From: Stutzerimonas azotifigens DSM 17556 | GTDB taxonomy: Bacteria > Pseudomonadota > Gammaproteobacteria > Pseudomonadales > Pseudomonadaceae | Reading direction: 5' to 3' | DNA length: 64,000 bases | NCBI RefSeq assembly: GCF_000425625.1 | Contig: NZ_KE384413.1 | Location: 68,205-132,204, forward strand | In this document: positions 55,858-64,000 of the stretch, piece after piece | Layout: each line of letters opens with the position of its first letter | How positions within the stretch are numbered: the stretch's first letter is position 1 | Notes under the pieces: model-generated | Databases searched by the model: none | The model's input: only the letters and a program-made list of their open reading frames with translations | Told to the model about the DNA's origin: nothing | Made by a program: the position numbers and the translations under genes

Positions 55858-57063
55858 ATGAGCGAAACTGTATTCCTACAGCGTGTTGTTCTTAGAAACT
55901 ATAAAAGCATTGGCCATTGCGACATCCAACTAGGCCCACTTACATATTTAGTAGGCGGCAACGGTGCGGGGAAAAGCAATTTCCTCGATGCACTTCAATT
56001 GGTGAGTGACGCGTTGAATGGCTCTTTGGACAACGCACTAAATGAGCGTGGCGGCCTAAGCGAAGTTCGGCGCCGTTCTCGCGGCCACCCAACGCACTTT
56101 GGTATTCGATTGGAGTTTTGTCTTCCAAATGGACGGCAGGGACATTTTGCCTTCAACGTGGGCGCACTTAAGGACCGTGGATATGAAGTCCAAACGGAAG
56201 AATGCGTCATCGAAGGTATTGGCAAAGGACCGTTTTATCGTATCCAACGGGGGAAACTACGTGACAGTAGCGAGGCTACCTTTCCGGCGGTAACCGCAGA
56301 TCGTCTGGCACTGGTAGCAGCATCAGGGATGGCTGCTTTCCGCCCGGTCTTCGACGCACTTTCCTGCATGAGCCTTTACAACCTGAACCCAAAATTAATG
56401 CGCGAGTTACAGAAACCGCAGGAAGGACGGTTACTTAAGTCGGCAGGAGAGAACATTGCCAGCGTAATTGGGCACCTAGAGCGGGTGAATGACGGCCAGA
56501 CGAAGGTCATTGAGGAATATCTTCACGTAGTGGTTCCCATGGTTCATGGGGTTCAGCGCAAACAGGTAGGGCCTATGGAGACGTTGGAATTTCGGCAGGA
56601 CATGGCAGGATCGAAGGATCCTTGGCGTTTTCTTGCGCAAAATATGTCTGACGGCACTCTGCGCGCGCTTGGAGTACTAGTGGCATTGTTCCAAGCCAAT
56701 CGTGACTATTCACCGTCTCTAGTAGGTATCGAAGAACCGGAAACGGCCTTGCATCCCGCCGCGAGCTCCGCGTTGCGCGAGGCGCTAGTGCGTGCATCGC
56801 AAAATACTCAGATCATTGTGACAAGCCATAGTCCGGATCTTCTCGATGATCGAAATATATCCATGGATGCGATCCTCGCCGTTGTTTCCGAAGGAGGGGA
56901 AACGCGCATTGCACCGCTGGACGAAGCCTCACGAGAGAGCATGCACCAGCATTTGTTTTCAGCAGGAGAACTACTTCGCCTGAACCAGTTAGAGCCTGAC
57001 AGAGCTTTCCTAGACGCCCAAGAACGACGACAAACCGAGCTATTTGGGAGTGGCGAAGCATGA
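55858..57063 (+). CDS. OLD-like/AAA ATPase, putative defence module
   Basis: A 401-aa SMC/ABC-like ATPase. LRNYKSIGHCDIQLGPLTYL precedes Walker A VGGNGAGKSNFLDAL (about residue 35); the signature region is QNMSDGTLRALGVLVAL; Walker B is SLVGIEEPETALHP; the switch His is in IVTSHSPDLLDD. ATG 55858 follows GGAG; an ATG 4 codons upstream is less likely. The family occurs as the ATPase half of two-gene systems such as RloA/RloB- or PARIS-like defences. Lower GC than flanks suggests transfer. Confidence 0.82.
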   Translation: MSETVFLQRVVLRNYKSIGHCDIQLGPLTYLVGGNGAGKSNFLDALQLVSDALNGSLDNALNERGGLSEVRRRSRGHPTHFGIRLEFCLPNGRQGHFAFNVGALKDRGYEVQTEECVIEGIGKGPFYRIQRGKLRDSSEATFPAVTADRLALVAASGMAAFRPVFDALSCMSLYNLNPKLMRELQKPQEGRLLKSAGENIASVIGHLERVNDGQTKVIEEYLHVVVPMVHGVQRKQVGPMETLEFRQDMAGSKDPWRFLAQNMSDGTLRALGVLVALFQANRDYSPSLVGIEEPETALHPAASSALREALVRASQNTQIIVTSHSPDLLDDRNISMDAILAVVSEGGETRIAPLDEASRESMHQHLFSAGELLRLNQLEPDRAFLDAQERRQTELFGSGEA

Positions 57064-57662
57064 AAATCGTCAGCATCGTCGAGGGAGACGGCGAAGTGGC
57101 AGCAGTACCAATCCTGCTGCGTCGCTTAGCCCAATGGCGTACCCCTGGTCAGTTTCCTGACGTACAAACACCCATTCGCGTATATAAGGATCGTTTCCTT
57201 AACCGAAATGAAGAATTCCAACGTCATCTTTCTTTGGCAGCCAAAAAATGTGGTGCGAATGGGTGGATTCTGGTGCTGCTGGACGCTGATGATGATTGCC
57301 CGGCCACCCTGGGGGAAAAAATTTTACAACGTGACCAAGCTTGTGTACCGCATAGGCCTGTGTCGGTGGTATTGGCCAATCGGGAATATGAAGCATGGTT
57401 TATTGCAGCCGCGGCATCGCTACACGGACACCGTGGTTTTTGTTCTGCACCGCCGGATGAAGAGGTTGACCCTGAAATTCCCCGAAATGCCAAAGGATGG
57501 ATACGCGAAAGAATGAACAATCGCGCTTATGGCGAAACAACCGACCAGCCAGCATTTACAGCACGTTTTGACTTCCAGCAAGCGTTTGACCGGAGCCGGT
57601 CTTTTCGAAAGCTGTGCGCCGAATGGGATCGGCATCACACGCACCCGGTACAAAGCGACTGA
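57060..57662 (+). CDS. DUF4276-type TOPRIM-like protein, partner of the ATPase
   Basis: A 200-aa protein. N-terminal IVEGDGEVAAVPILLRRL supplies the conserved Glu and GWILVLLDADDDCPATLG the DxD pair, a TOPRIM-like metal site as expected for DUF4276; ANREYEAWFIAAAASLHG is the third conserved block. The start overlaps the ATPase stop by 4 bases (ATGA), so the two are coupled. TOPRIM partners in related systems act as nucleases; target here unknown. Confidence 0.78.
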   Translation: MKIVSIVEGDGEVAAVPILLRRLAQWRTPGQFPDVQTPIRVYKDRFLNRNEEFQRHLSLAAKKCGANGWILVLLDADDDCPATLGEKILQRDQACVPHRPVSVVLANREYEAWFIAAAASLHGHRGFCSAPPDEEVDPEIPRNAKGWIRERMNNRAYGETTDQPAFTARFDFQQAFDRSRSFRKLCAEWDRHHTHPVQSD

Positions 57663-57856
57663 AACGACCAGACGCCATCGCTCGACATTCCAGATAAAAA
57701 TCAAGCGCGCTTCACCTTTCCATCCCGAATAACCAAGGCCAAAATTCATATCGCCAGGCGAGGAGGATGAGGGTGCGTTAGGAGTTTGCGGAGCCCGAAT
57801 AACAGCGGCAAGTCGCGGATATCTGCTTTAAGCGCCACACCGGCCGAAAACAGACA

Positions 57857-58756
57857 CTAGCCCTCAGGATCAGGCACCCCCTTCTCCAACCGCGGCCCTG
57901 CCCATTCCACGAACGCCCTCACCCGCGGCGAAAGCTGCAACGAATGCGGATAAACCAGCTGGATCGGCAGGTCCACCGGCTCGAACGCCCTGAGTATCCG
58001 GACCAGCCGCCCATCGGCCAGCTCGTCCGCCACCTGGTAGTGCATCAGTCGCGTGATGCCCAGGCCCTGCACGCAGGCCAGGCTGGCGGTGCGGATCTGG
58101 TTGCATACGAGCCTCGGCGTGGTGGGTTCGGCGAGTTCCTTGCCGTCGTGGCGGTAGTACCAGTGCCGGCCTTGGGAGGCGAGTGCGATGCAGGCGTGGT
58201 CGCGTAGCGCCGCCGGGCTGTCGATGGCCGGGGCGCTGCGCAGGTAGTCGGGGCTTGCGCAGGTCACCAGCCGGGTGGCGCCGACCTGGCGCGCCACCAT
58301 GGTCGAGTCGGGCAGGTGGCCGATACGTAGCGCGAGGTCGAGGCGCTCGTCGAGCAGCGGGAGCAGGTGGTCGTTCAGGCTCAGCTCGATGCGCAGCTCG
58401 GGATGTTCCTTGAGGAAGGCGTTCACCAGCGGTGCGACGTAGCGCTGGCCGAACTCGACGGGCGCGGTCAGGCGCAGCAGGCCGCGAACGACACCGTCGT
58501 GCGCCGCCAGGCGCTGCTCCATGTCGTCGAAGTCCGCGAGCATGCGGCGGCTCCAGGCCAGGTACTCCTGGCCCTCGTCGGTCAGAGCCATGCGCCGCGT
58601 GCTGCGGTTCAGCAATCGAACCCCCAGGTGGCGCTCCAGCGCCGCCAGCGAGCGCACGAGCGACGCCACGGACTGGCCCGTCGCCTCGGCCGCCGAACTC
58701 AGGCTGCCGTTTTCGACGATCCGGACGAAATTGGCCATTGCCTTGAGCCTGTCCAT
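57857..58756 (-). CDS. LysR-family transcriptional regulator
   Basis: A 299-aa regulator: HTH with FVRIVENGSLSSAAEATGQS and a ligand domain with GLLRLTAPVEFGQRYVAPLV and LDLALRIGHLPDSTMVARQ. ATG 58756 is favoured over GTG 58762 because GAAGG sits 5 bases upstream. Divergent from the VOC-GST pair, which is its likely target. GC content is back to the genome norm here. Confidence 0.9.
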   Translation of the reverse strand: MDRLKAMANFVRIVENGSLSSAAEATGQSVASLVRSLAALERHLGVRLLNRSTRRMALTDEGQEYLAWSRRMLADFDDMEQRLAAHDGVVRGLLRLTAPVEFGQRYVAPLVNAFLKEHPELRIELSLNDHLLPLLDERLDLALRIGHLPDSTMVARQVGATRLVTCASPDYLRSAPAIDSPAALRDHACIALASQGRHWYYRHDGKELAEPTTPRLVCNQIRTASLACVQGLGITRLMHYQVADELADGRLVRILRAFEPVDLPIQLVYPHSLQLSPRVRAFVEWAGPRLEKGVPDPEG

Positions 58757-58868
58757 TGCCACCTTCGATCTCTGCGTTCAATGCACAAGTATTGTCAGGT
58801 TCAAGCCATAGGTGAAACGGGCAGACCGGCAGACACTTCGGTGACCGACCTCAACCGGAGCGACTGCC

Positions 58869-59297
58869 ATGACCGAGCGACCCAGCCCAGCGCGCATTCT
58901 TTGCTACGACCACATCGGTATCCGCGTCAGCGACAAGCCCCGGGCGATGGCCTTCTACCAGGCGCTCGGGTTCGTGGAGACCGCGAGCTTTCCGCTGTTC
59001 GAGGCCAACGAGATGGTGAGCGCCGACGGGGTGCGTATCAACCTGATCTTCAACGGCGCCCGCATCCCCGATGCGCACAACGTCCTGCTGGATGCGCCGG
59101 TGAAGCTGCCGGGCATGACCCACCCGGCCTTCATCGTCGATGACCTCGAGGTGCTTCAGGGCTGGCTGGGCGAACGGGGCATCCTCATCACCGAGGGGCC
59201 GCACCCCATCGGCCCCCGACGGGTCGCGCTGTTCATCCGCGACCCCGACGGCAATGTCCTCGAATTCAATCAACTCGTCGAAGGAGATGCGCAATGA
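58869..59297 (+). CDS. VOC-family (glyoxalase-like) protein
   Basis: A 142-aa VOC domain: YDHIGIRVSDKPRAMAFYQ gives a metal His, and VALFIRDPDGNVLEFNQLV a metal Glu. Overlaps the GST gene by 4 bases; probably a detoxification pair regulated by the divergent LysR. Confidence 0.88.
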   Translation: MTERPSPARILCYDHIGIRVSDKPRAMAFYQALGFVETASFPLFEANEMVSADGVRINLIFNGARIPDAHNVLLDAPVKLPGMTHPAFIVDDLEVLQGWLGERGILITEGPHPIGPRRVALFIRDPDGNVLEFNQLVEGDAQ

Positions 59298-59881
59298 AAC
59301 TGTACGATCTGGATGCGTCCGGCAACTGCTACAAGGTCAGGCTCTTCGCGTCTCTGGCCCGTATCGAACTCGAACGGGTGCCAGTGGATATCCCGGGCGG
59401 CGAACACAAGCGGCCTCCGCTGTCGGACCTGAATCCGCTGGGGCAGCTGCCGATTCTGCAAGATGGCGCCCATGTCGTCCGGGACTCGCAGGCGATCCTG
59501 GTCTACCTCGCGGGCAAGTACGGCGGGCTGGCGTGGTGGCCGGCCCACCCGCTGGGGCAGGCGGAGATCGTCCAGTGGCTGTCGTTTGCCACCAACGAGG
59601 TCCAGCACAGCCTCTGTGCCGCGCGGCTGGTGGAGAGGTTCGGCTACGCACTGGACAAGCACGCGGCGCTGGCGAAATCGCCCGCCGTGCTCTCCATCCT
59701 CGACAGGCATCTGGAGCGCCATGACTGGCTGGCGATGGGTCGGCCGACGATCGCCGATTGCGCGGTCTATCCGTACGTCGCACTGGCCCCGGAAGGTGGC
59801 GTGGACCTCGAACCCTACAGGCACGTCGCAGGCTGGATGAAGCGGATGGAGGCTCTTCCCGGGTACCTGCCCAAGCCTTGA
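59294..59881 (+). CDS. Glutathione S-transferase family protein
   Basis: A 195-aa GST. Thioredoxin-like domain MKLYDLDASGNCYKVRLFAS with active-site Ser/Cys, cis-Pro in LGQLPILQD and the GSH gamma-glutamyl motif in VRDSQAILVYLA; the helical C-terminal domain has RPTIADCAVYPYVALAP. Coupled to the VOC gene. Substrate unknown. Confidence 0.9.
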   Translation: MKLYDLDASGNCYKVRLFASLARIELERVPVDIPGGEHKRPPLSDLNPLGQLPILQDGAHVVRDSQAILVYLAGKYGGLAWWPAHPLGQAEIVQWLSFATNEVQHSLCAARLVERFGYALDKHAALAKSPAVLSILDRHLERHDWLAMGRPTIADCAVYPYVALAPEGGVDLEPYRHVAGWMKRMEALPGYLPKP

Positions 59882-60007
59882 GCGGGGTTCGTGGCGTCCG
59901 CAGAGCAGCGATTGGCCGCTCACCGCCATGCGACCTGTGGGTGCCAGGGGAAAGTCAAACCCGCAAGAAAGGGGAGCCAGGGGGCGAGCCCCATGGCCCT
60001 TGCCCAA

Positions 60008-60300
60008 TCAGCCACGCACGAAAGCGAGCAGATCGGCGTTGATCGTCTCGGCATTGACGGTCGGCATGCCGTGCGGGAAGCCCGGGTAGATCTTCAGGGT
60101 GCCGTTCTCGAGCAGCTTCGCCGACAGGACCCCCGCGTTCTCGTGGGGGACGATCTGGTCGTCGTCGCCATGCATCACCAGAACGGGAATCCTGATGGCC
60201 TTGAGGTCTTCGGTGAAGTCGGTCTGGGAGAAGGCGACGATGCCGTCGTAATGAGCCTTGGCGCCACCCATCATGCCCTGCCGCCACCAGCCCACGAGGA
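60008..60300 (-). pseudogene. Alpha/beta hydrolase (chloroperoxidase-like), C-terminal remnant
   Basis: About 95 codons, from WWRQGMMGGAKAHYDG to the stop, match the end of the non-haem chloroperoxidase-like hydrolase family, including the catalytic Asp (VMHGDDDQIVP) and His (GFPHGMPT). The N-terminal two-thirds with the nucleophile Ser is missing: homology stops near 60290, where another frame begins with a signal-peptide-like MKLGNSAAIAGVLLNAVA (start 60357). The break marks a deletion or insertion junction next to the AT-rich island. Confidence 0.8.
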
Positions 60301-60353
60301 TGCTGCAACGGCATTCAGGAGCACGCCTGCAATGGCCGCACTGTTTCCGAGCT

Positions 60354-62014
60354 TCATGTTCTTGTTATCTCCGCTTGCGCTATGGCTGGTAGGTAATTTA
60401 GCTCCGTCTCAAACTCTTCATTATTAGAAGAATTTGACAGGATTTCTAGAATCTGAGGAATGCTAAAAAAACGAGAGCTTATAAATTGATCTCTTATGTC
60501 CTTGTATGCCTCCCTGAATTCGTCAGTTTTAAACTGACGATTTATCTCTCTGAGGTGGACATTAATCTTCTCATCGGCCTCTGAATCCCCGCTTTCAATT
60601 TTCCCATTTATAAGGCTGTTCAGAATTTGACTTACAAAAAATCCATCTTGAATCCCAAAGTACCCAAACATCGAAACGGCGACCCGCTCGACTTGCCTAT
60701 CTTTTAGCTCAATCTTGGTTCCGTCCAAATATTGAATCTCTCCATTACGCCTTAACATGTACTCATGGCAGCCGGCCTGTGCCTGAGCATGTAGAAGTGA
60801 CTGTGCAATATCTATCATGGAGTGGAGTGGGCTTCCAGCTCTTGCATCAGATGTCAGTGTTTTTCTTTTAAGTTCAATAAAGATAACAGTTGACTCTGTT
60901 TCCACTATAAAGTCACACTCTCTCTCAGTGCTATTTATTTGCAGTTCATCTCTTACATTCTTAGGTATCTTGTATCTTTTGTTTTCTAAGAACTTGATGC
61001 CTGCGTCCCGCAGCGCACTGGCAAATAACTCCTCCGTAACATCTCCAATGAGCTTCCCATTAAGTCCACTTTCTTTGCATAACTCAAGAAGCGTAGAGTA
61101 GAAGCCATAACTGCACAGATTCGGATTTGGGTAAGCGTATCTCTGCTCTACAGAAACAAAAGGCCTCTCATAATAGTTCCTCAAGCTTATATGATTCGGC
61201 CACAAATATCCTTTGTTAATTTGCACCGTTGTGAATGACAGCTTTTCGAGCGCAACCGTGATCGAGGATTGTAAATGCTTATATTTTAATGCCTCAAAGA
61301 CTATATTGGAGTCGAATATCAGAGGCTTATCGTGCGTCGCCCGAGAAGAAGCCCACTAAAAAATATCAAGATAAAGTGAGATATCAACAGTAACCCCAGA
61401 TAATCTAGGGGAAGTAAAAACCCCGAACATTATCTTCTTGATATGCTTTACTGCTATTTGATCAATAGAAAACTTCTGATCATATTCAATTTGCCGGGTT
61501 ATAGCCGCCAGAATAGTTTGAGGGGTGTGATGCATATCCTCAAATTTAGTAAAACTCTGCAAGCGCTTAGTCGCGAAGTAGTGCCTTGCAAGCTCAACAG
61601 ACTCACTGTAGGTCTCAAATTTATTCTTTATTGATCTTGGGCAATGAAGATTGGCAAGTGCTAAGTTAAACAGGTAGCCCCACGGCCTATCTAGACTCAA
61701 CTGTTGGCCCTCAGAAGGCTCAGGCCTCAACAAGAAACGTCGCATCTCATTATCGTAATGCCGTAATGACATTTCTTGTATAACTGTCTCTAGCCCCAAA
61801 GCACCTAATTTTCTGAAATCCCGCTGCAACCTGTTAAGAATTTTTACCTCAAATTCCGGTGCGAACGTGACCTTGCCTTGAATTACGCTTGATTTATACC
61901 CCTTCCCTTTAAGGTAAATAATAGACCTTGCTATTAATCGTTCGAATCAGGAGGGAAGATATAGCCGGGCAGTACATACAGGGCCGGTTCTCTATTCGCT
62001 CTTAGCCATAGCAT
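60354..62014 (-). pseudogene. PD-(D/E)XK nuclease-like gene, frameshifted and amber-interrupted
   Basis: A frame of about 554 codons can be rebuilt from ATG 62014 (MLWLRANREPALYVLPGYIF) with one missing base near 61957 and an in-frame TAG at 61356-61358. The C-terminal part has a nuclease signature: Glu in GDVTEELFASAL, Asp in RECDFIVETES, and E-x-K in VIFIELKRKT. Between TGA near 61955 and TAA-free 60354 the only stop is that amber codon. If read separately, the pieces are 157 aa (61356-61829) and 290 aa (60354-61226), neither with a normal ATG. Strongly AT-rich; likely a decayed restriction or defence nuclease. Confidence 0.65.
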
Positions 62015-62032
62015 CTGAGTAATAACTTCCGA

Positions 62033-62695
62033 TTAATCGCCGAGAAGCATAAGCACCTGTTCTTTGTAGGGATGAAAGGCACACCCACCTTTCACTAGCC
62101 CTCCATCCAGCAATGGTATTGATTCATTTGGCAGTGAGAAATATTCATTGGATGCGGACCAAGATGGAGGGGAGAATAGGACTGCGAGTAGATGTTTGCT
62201 TGGGGGTATGTTCCTCAACGGTCTTTGCATTTGCTCGACGCCTTCTCCGCGTACCAAGTTGAAGCTCAGTAGAGAACTCGTTGCGCCCAGAAGAACAGAT
62301 GAAATGTCGTGGTTATCAAAAGCAGGAATGGCTGGAGCAACGAAGCACGCGCAGAGGTAGCGCATCACTGTCGCTGCCCAGACCTTAAAGGTCGGCTCTT
62401 CTATTGTCGGCGAGAAGACCAATTGGAAATGAAGAGGGACGACTGGCCGCTCGACAGGCTCCGCGTCTAGATAAAAAATGTAGTTCGCTTTTGTGTTGGA
62501 TGATTTCGATACTTTTCTTTGGCATGAGTTTAATAGGAATATTATCCGAACGAAGCTTCCAGTGTCGTTAATTCCGGAAACCAAACCCTCCTCATCTGTA
62601 CAGCTGAATACCTTATCAGAACTATCTTGTATGGAGAAGGCAAATAACGCATCAAGTGACGAAAAATGGTGATTGCCAGGTTTTTTATAGAGCAT
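62033..62695 (-). CDS. Unknown protein of the AT-rich island
   Basis: A 220-aa protein not recognised. Starts MLYKKPGNHHFSSLDALFAF; contains KANYIFYLDAEPVERPVVPL and the hydrophobic VMRYLCACFVAPAIPAFDN. The start lies inside the last codons of the upstream gene (11-base overlap) and the broken nuclease frame begins 18 bases after its stop, so the three form one operon. Confidence 0.6.
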   Translation of the reverse strand: MLYKKPGNHHFSSLDALFAFSIQDSSDKVFSCTDEEGLVSGINDTGSFVRIIFLLNSCQRKVSKSSNTKANYIFYLDAEPVERPVVPLHFQLVFSPTIEEPTFKVWAATVMRYLCACFVAPAIPAFDNHDISSVLLGATSSLLSFNLVRGEGVEQMQRPLRNIPPSKHLLAVLFSPPSWSASNEYFSLPNESIPLLDGGLVKGGCAFHPYKEQVLMLLGD

Positions 62696-63242
62696 TAGTG
62701 CAGTCTTTCAACAAGTGTGAAGATTTCCTTTTGACTTGATGAATGGCATGCACGTCTAGCCATATTCGCTCGATTTCGAGTACCTGATACCAATTAAGTC
62801 CATGGTGATCGTGCAGGTCGTGGAATGACCAGCAGATGCGATCTTCATTGAGACGAGGAATGCCTTCTACCCCATCGTTCCAGTTGAAATGGAATAGCGA
62901 GAATATTTCTACCGCTTGCTCTGGTGTCGGCTTGAGGTAGTACCATTTGAGCGGCGGCATAAAGATAAAGTCGGCTTGAAGTATTAGTTCTTCTTGCCCT
63001 TGTTCCGAGGACTCAGAACGGTAGTAGCCGATTTTGCTTTCAAGCTCGAAGTCTTCCTCTGCAGCCCAGTCAGAGGGGGCAGGTCTGTTTCGGAAGTCTT
63101 CGACAAGCTTTTTTGCACGCTGAAGGCACCAATATTCCAATTGAGTGAGTTTCCTATTTAGCGAAATGAGGCGTTCAGTTTGCGCATGAGAGAATGCTGG
63201 AATGTTGCGGCGCATGATGAAATGCTCCTCTGCTTCCGTCAT
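62685..63242 (-). CDS. Unknown protein of the AT-rich island
   Basis: A 185-aa protein (208 aa if a start at 63311 is used). The chosen ATG 63242 starts MTEAEEHFIMRRNIPAFSHA; the N-terminal third is helical (ISLNRKLTQLEYWCLQRAKK), and the C-terminal third has CWSFHDLHDHHGLNWYQVLE, with three His residues that might bind metal. No family recognised. First gene of the island operon, divergent from the WYL regulator. Confidence 0.6.
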   Translation of the reverse strand: MTEAEEHFIMRRNIPAFSHAQTERLISLNRKLTQLEYWCLQRAKKLVEDFRNRPAPSDWAAEEDFELESKIGYYRSESSEQGQEELILQADFIFMPPLKWYYLKPTPEQAVEIFSLFHFNWNDGVEGIPRLNEDRICWSFHDLHDHHGLNWYQVLEIERIWLDVHAIHQVKRKSSHLLKDCTNAL

Positions 63243-63303
63243 TTTCACTACCGCCACGACAACATGCGTCGCACCTCCATGCGACACATTTCGTCGCAGC
63301 TTG

Positions 63304-64000
63304 ATGCACAATCACGCCAAGCCAATCTCACACCTAGATGCAAGGGTCGCTATCGTGCCGTCCAATAAGAGCAGGGATACTCTCAGCCGCCAGTGGGAGC
63401 TGCTGAAGCTACTACCCACCACGGGCAGTGGAGAAACTGCGAGCTCACTCCAACGCCGTCTAGCCGAGATGGGCTTTCCTACCACCAAACGCACGGTTGA
63501 GCGCGACCTGGTGGACTTGTCGAGCGTCTTTCCCTTGCGTATCAACGACAAGAGCAAGCCATATGGCTTTAGCTGGTCACCACCAACCAGCCTACAACTG
63601 TCAGCTATCAGTGTTTATGAGGCGTTGACCTTGCAACTGGTGCGGGAAATGCTTCGGCCACTGATGCCCACCGCCATGCTTACTGCGCTGCAGCCGCATT
63701 TCGAGCAGGCAAACAAAAAGCTAAAGGCACTAGCCCGAATATCGCCAGTAGCGGATTGGCCTAGCAAGGTCGCGAGCGTACCGGCCTATCTACCGTTGAT
63801 GCCTCCTCAGATTGATACCGCAACGCTTGCGGTCGTTCAGCAGGCGCTGCTCGAAGAGAAGGCTTTCAAATGCCGCTATTACTCCGCTCATCGAGATCTG
63901 GTTAGCGCACTGACACTTTCGCCGCTGGGCTTGGTTCAACGAGGAAACGTTACGTATCTCATTGCGACAGTGCCCCCTCATTTGGATGTGCGGCAGTTTG
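63304..64000 (+). CDS. WYL-domain transcriptional regulator (3' end outside window)
   Basis: At least 232 codons, running off the right edge. An N-terminal winged HTH (LQRRLAEMGFPTTKRTVERD) is followed by a WYL-type domain beginning FKCRYYSAHRDLVSALTLSP and GLVQRGNVTYLIATVPP. The layout matches DeoR-like/WYL regulators, often found controlling phage-defence operons (BrxR/CapW type, family knowledge). Start is ATG 63304 or GTG 63355; neither has a strong ribosome binding site. Divergent from the island operon. Confidence 0.78.
   Translation, partial: MHNHAKPISHLDARVAIVPSNKSRDTLSRQWELLKLLPTTGSGETASSLQRRLAEMGFPTTKRTVERDLVDLSSVFPLRINDKSKPYGFSWSPPTSLQLSAISVYEALTLQLVREMLRPLMPTAMLTALQPHFEQANKKLKALARISPVADWPSKVASVPAYLPLMPPQIDTATLAVVQQALLEEKAFKCRYYSAHRDLVSALTLSPLGLVQRGNVTYLIATVPPHLDVRQF

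Noticed and set aside
55653..55895. An 80-aa gene before the AAA ATPase
   Set aside because: No ribosome binding site, no recognisable composition, and it overlaps the better-supported ATPase start.

Overview
The window is about 64 kb of high-GC gammaproteobacterial chromosome that carries most of an aerobic-type molybdenum nitrogenase regulon. Protein lengths and motifs (NifH 293 aa, NifD 493 aa, NifK 523 aa, NifL/NifA, NafY, Rnf1-type complex), the csrA-lysC-alaS housekeeping block and Pseudomonas-type REP sequences point to Pseudomonadaceae, most like Stutzerimonas (Pseudomonas) stutzeri or Azotobacter. A glutathione-peroxidase-like gene flanks the nif genes, as I recall for published P. 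stutzeri nif islands. The species call is inference.

Layout. 1-11.7 kb is core genome: csrA start, lysC, alaS, ltaE, a HExxH protein, YcgN- and YcgL-type genes, rnd, an SseA rhodanese, a FadL porin and a glutathione peroxidase. 12.0-20.8 kb (minus strand) is iscA-nifU-nifS-nifV-nifP(cysE)-TPR-nifW-nifZ-nifM-clpX2, followed by nifF with its own promoter. 21.2-24.5 kb (plus) is modE-modA-modB-modC, with a ModE operator beside NifA sites. At 24.7 kb lies a Nif11-domain gene under a NifA/sigma-54 promoter, followed by a tandem REPIN array. 25.7-32.5 kb (minus) is the nifENX operon with accessory genes, including a frameshifted fdxB. 32.9-39.1 kb (minus) is nifHDKTY plus a small gene and lrvA. Divergent from nifH is a two-gene operon (SIR2-like protein plus a 189-aa protein) with its own sigma-54 promoter. 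41.2-43.2 kb holds an Aer-type chemoreceptor and another REPIN array. 43.2-49.7 kb (minus) is rnfABCDGEH-nafY-nafX. 50.2-53.3 kb (plus) is nifL-nifA.

How it works together. NifA with sigma-54 appears to drive eight promoters recognisable by -24/-12 elements, with TGT-N10-ACA sites in every intergenic region concerned. NifL gates NifA; Rnf and NifF supply electrons; NifU/NifS/IscA make Fe-S clusters; NifE/N/X/V and NafY build and carry FeMo-co; ModEABC supplies molybdate. nifB, nifQ and draT/draG are not in this window, so cofactor synthesis must be completed from elsewhere.

53.3-64 kb is accessory: VOC, RidA-like, LysR and GST genes surround an AT-richer AAA-ATPase/DUF4276 pair that looks like a defence module. 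After a truncated alpha/beta hydrolase at about 60.3 kb comes a strongly AT-rich island with two unknown genes, a doubly broken PD-(D/E)XK nuclease gene and a divergent WYL-domain regulator that runs off the right edge.
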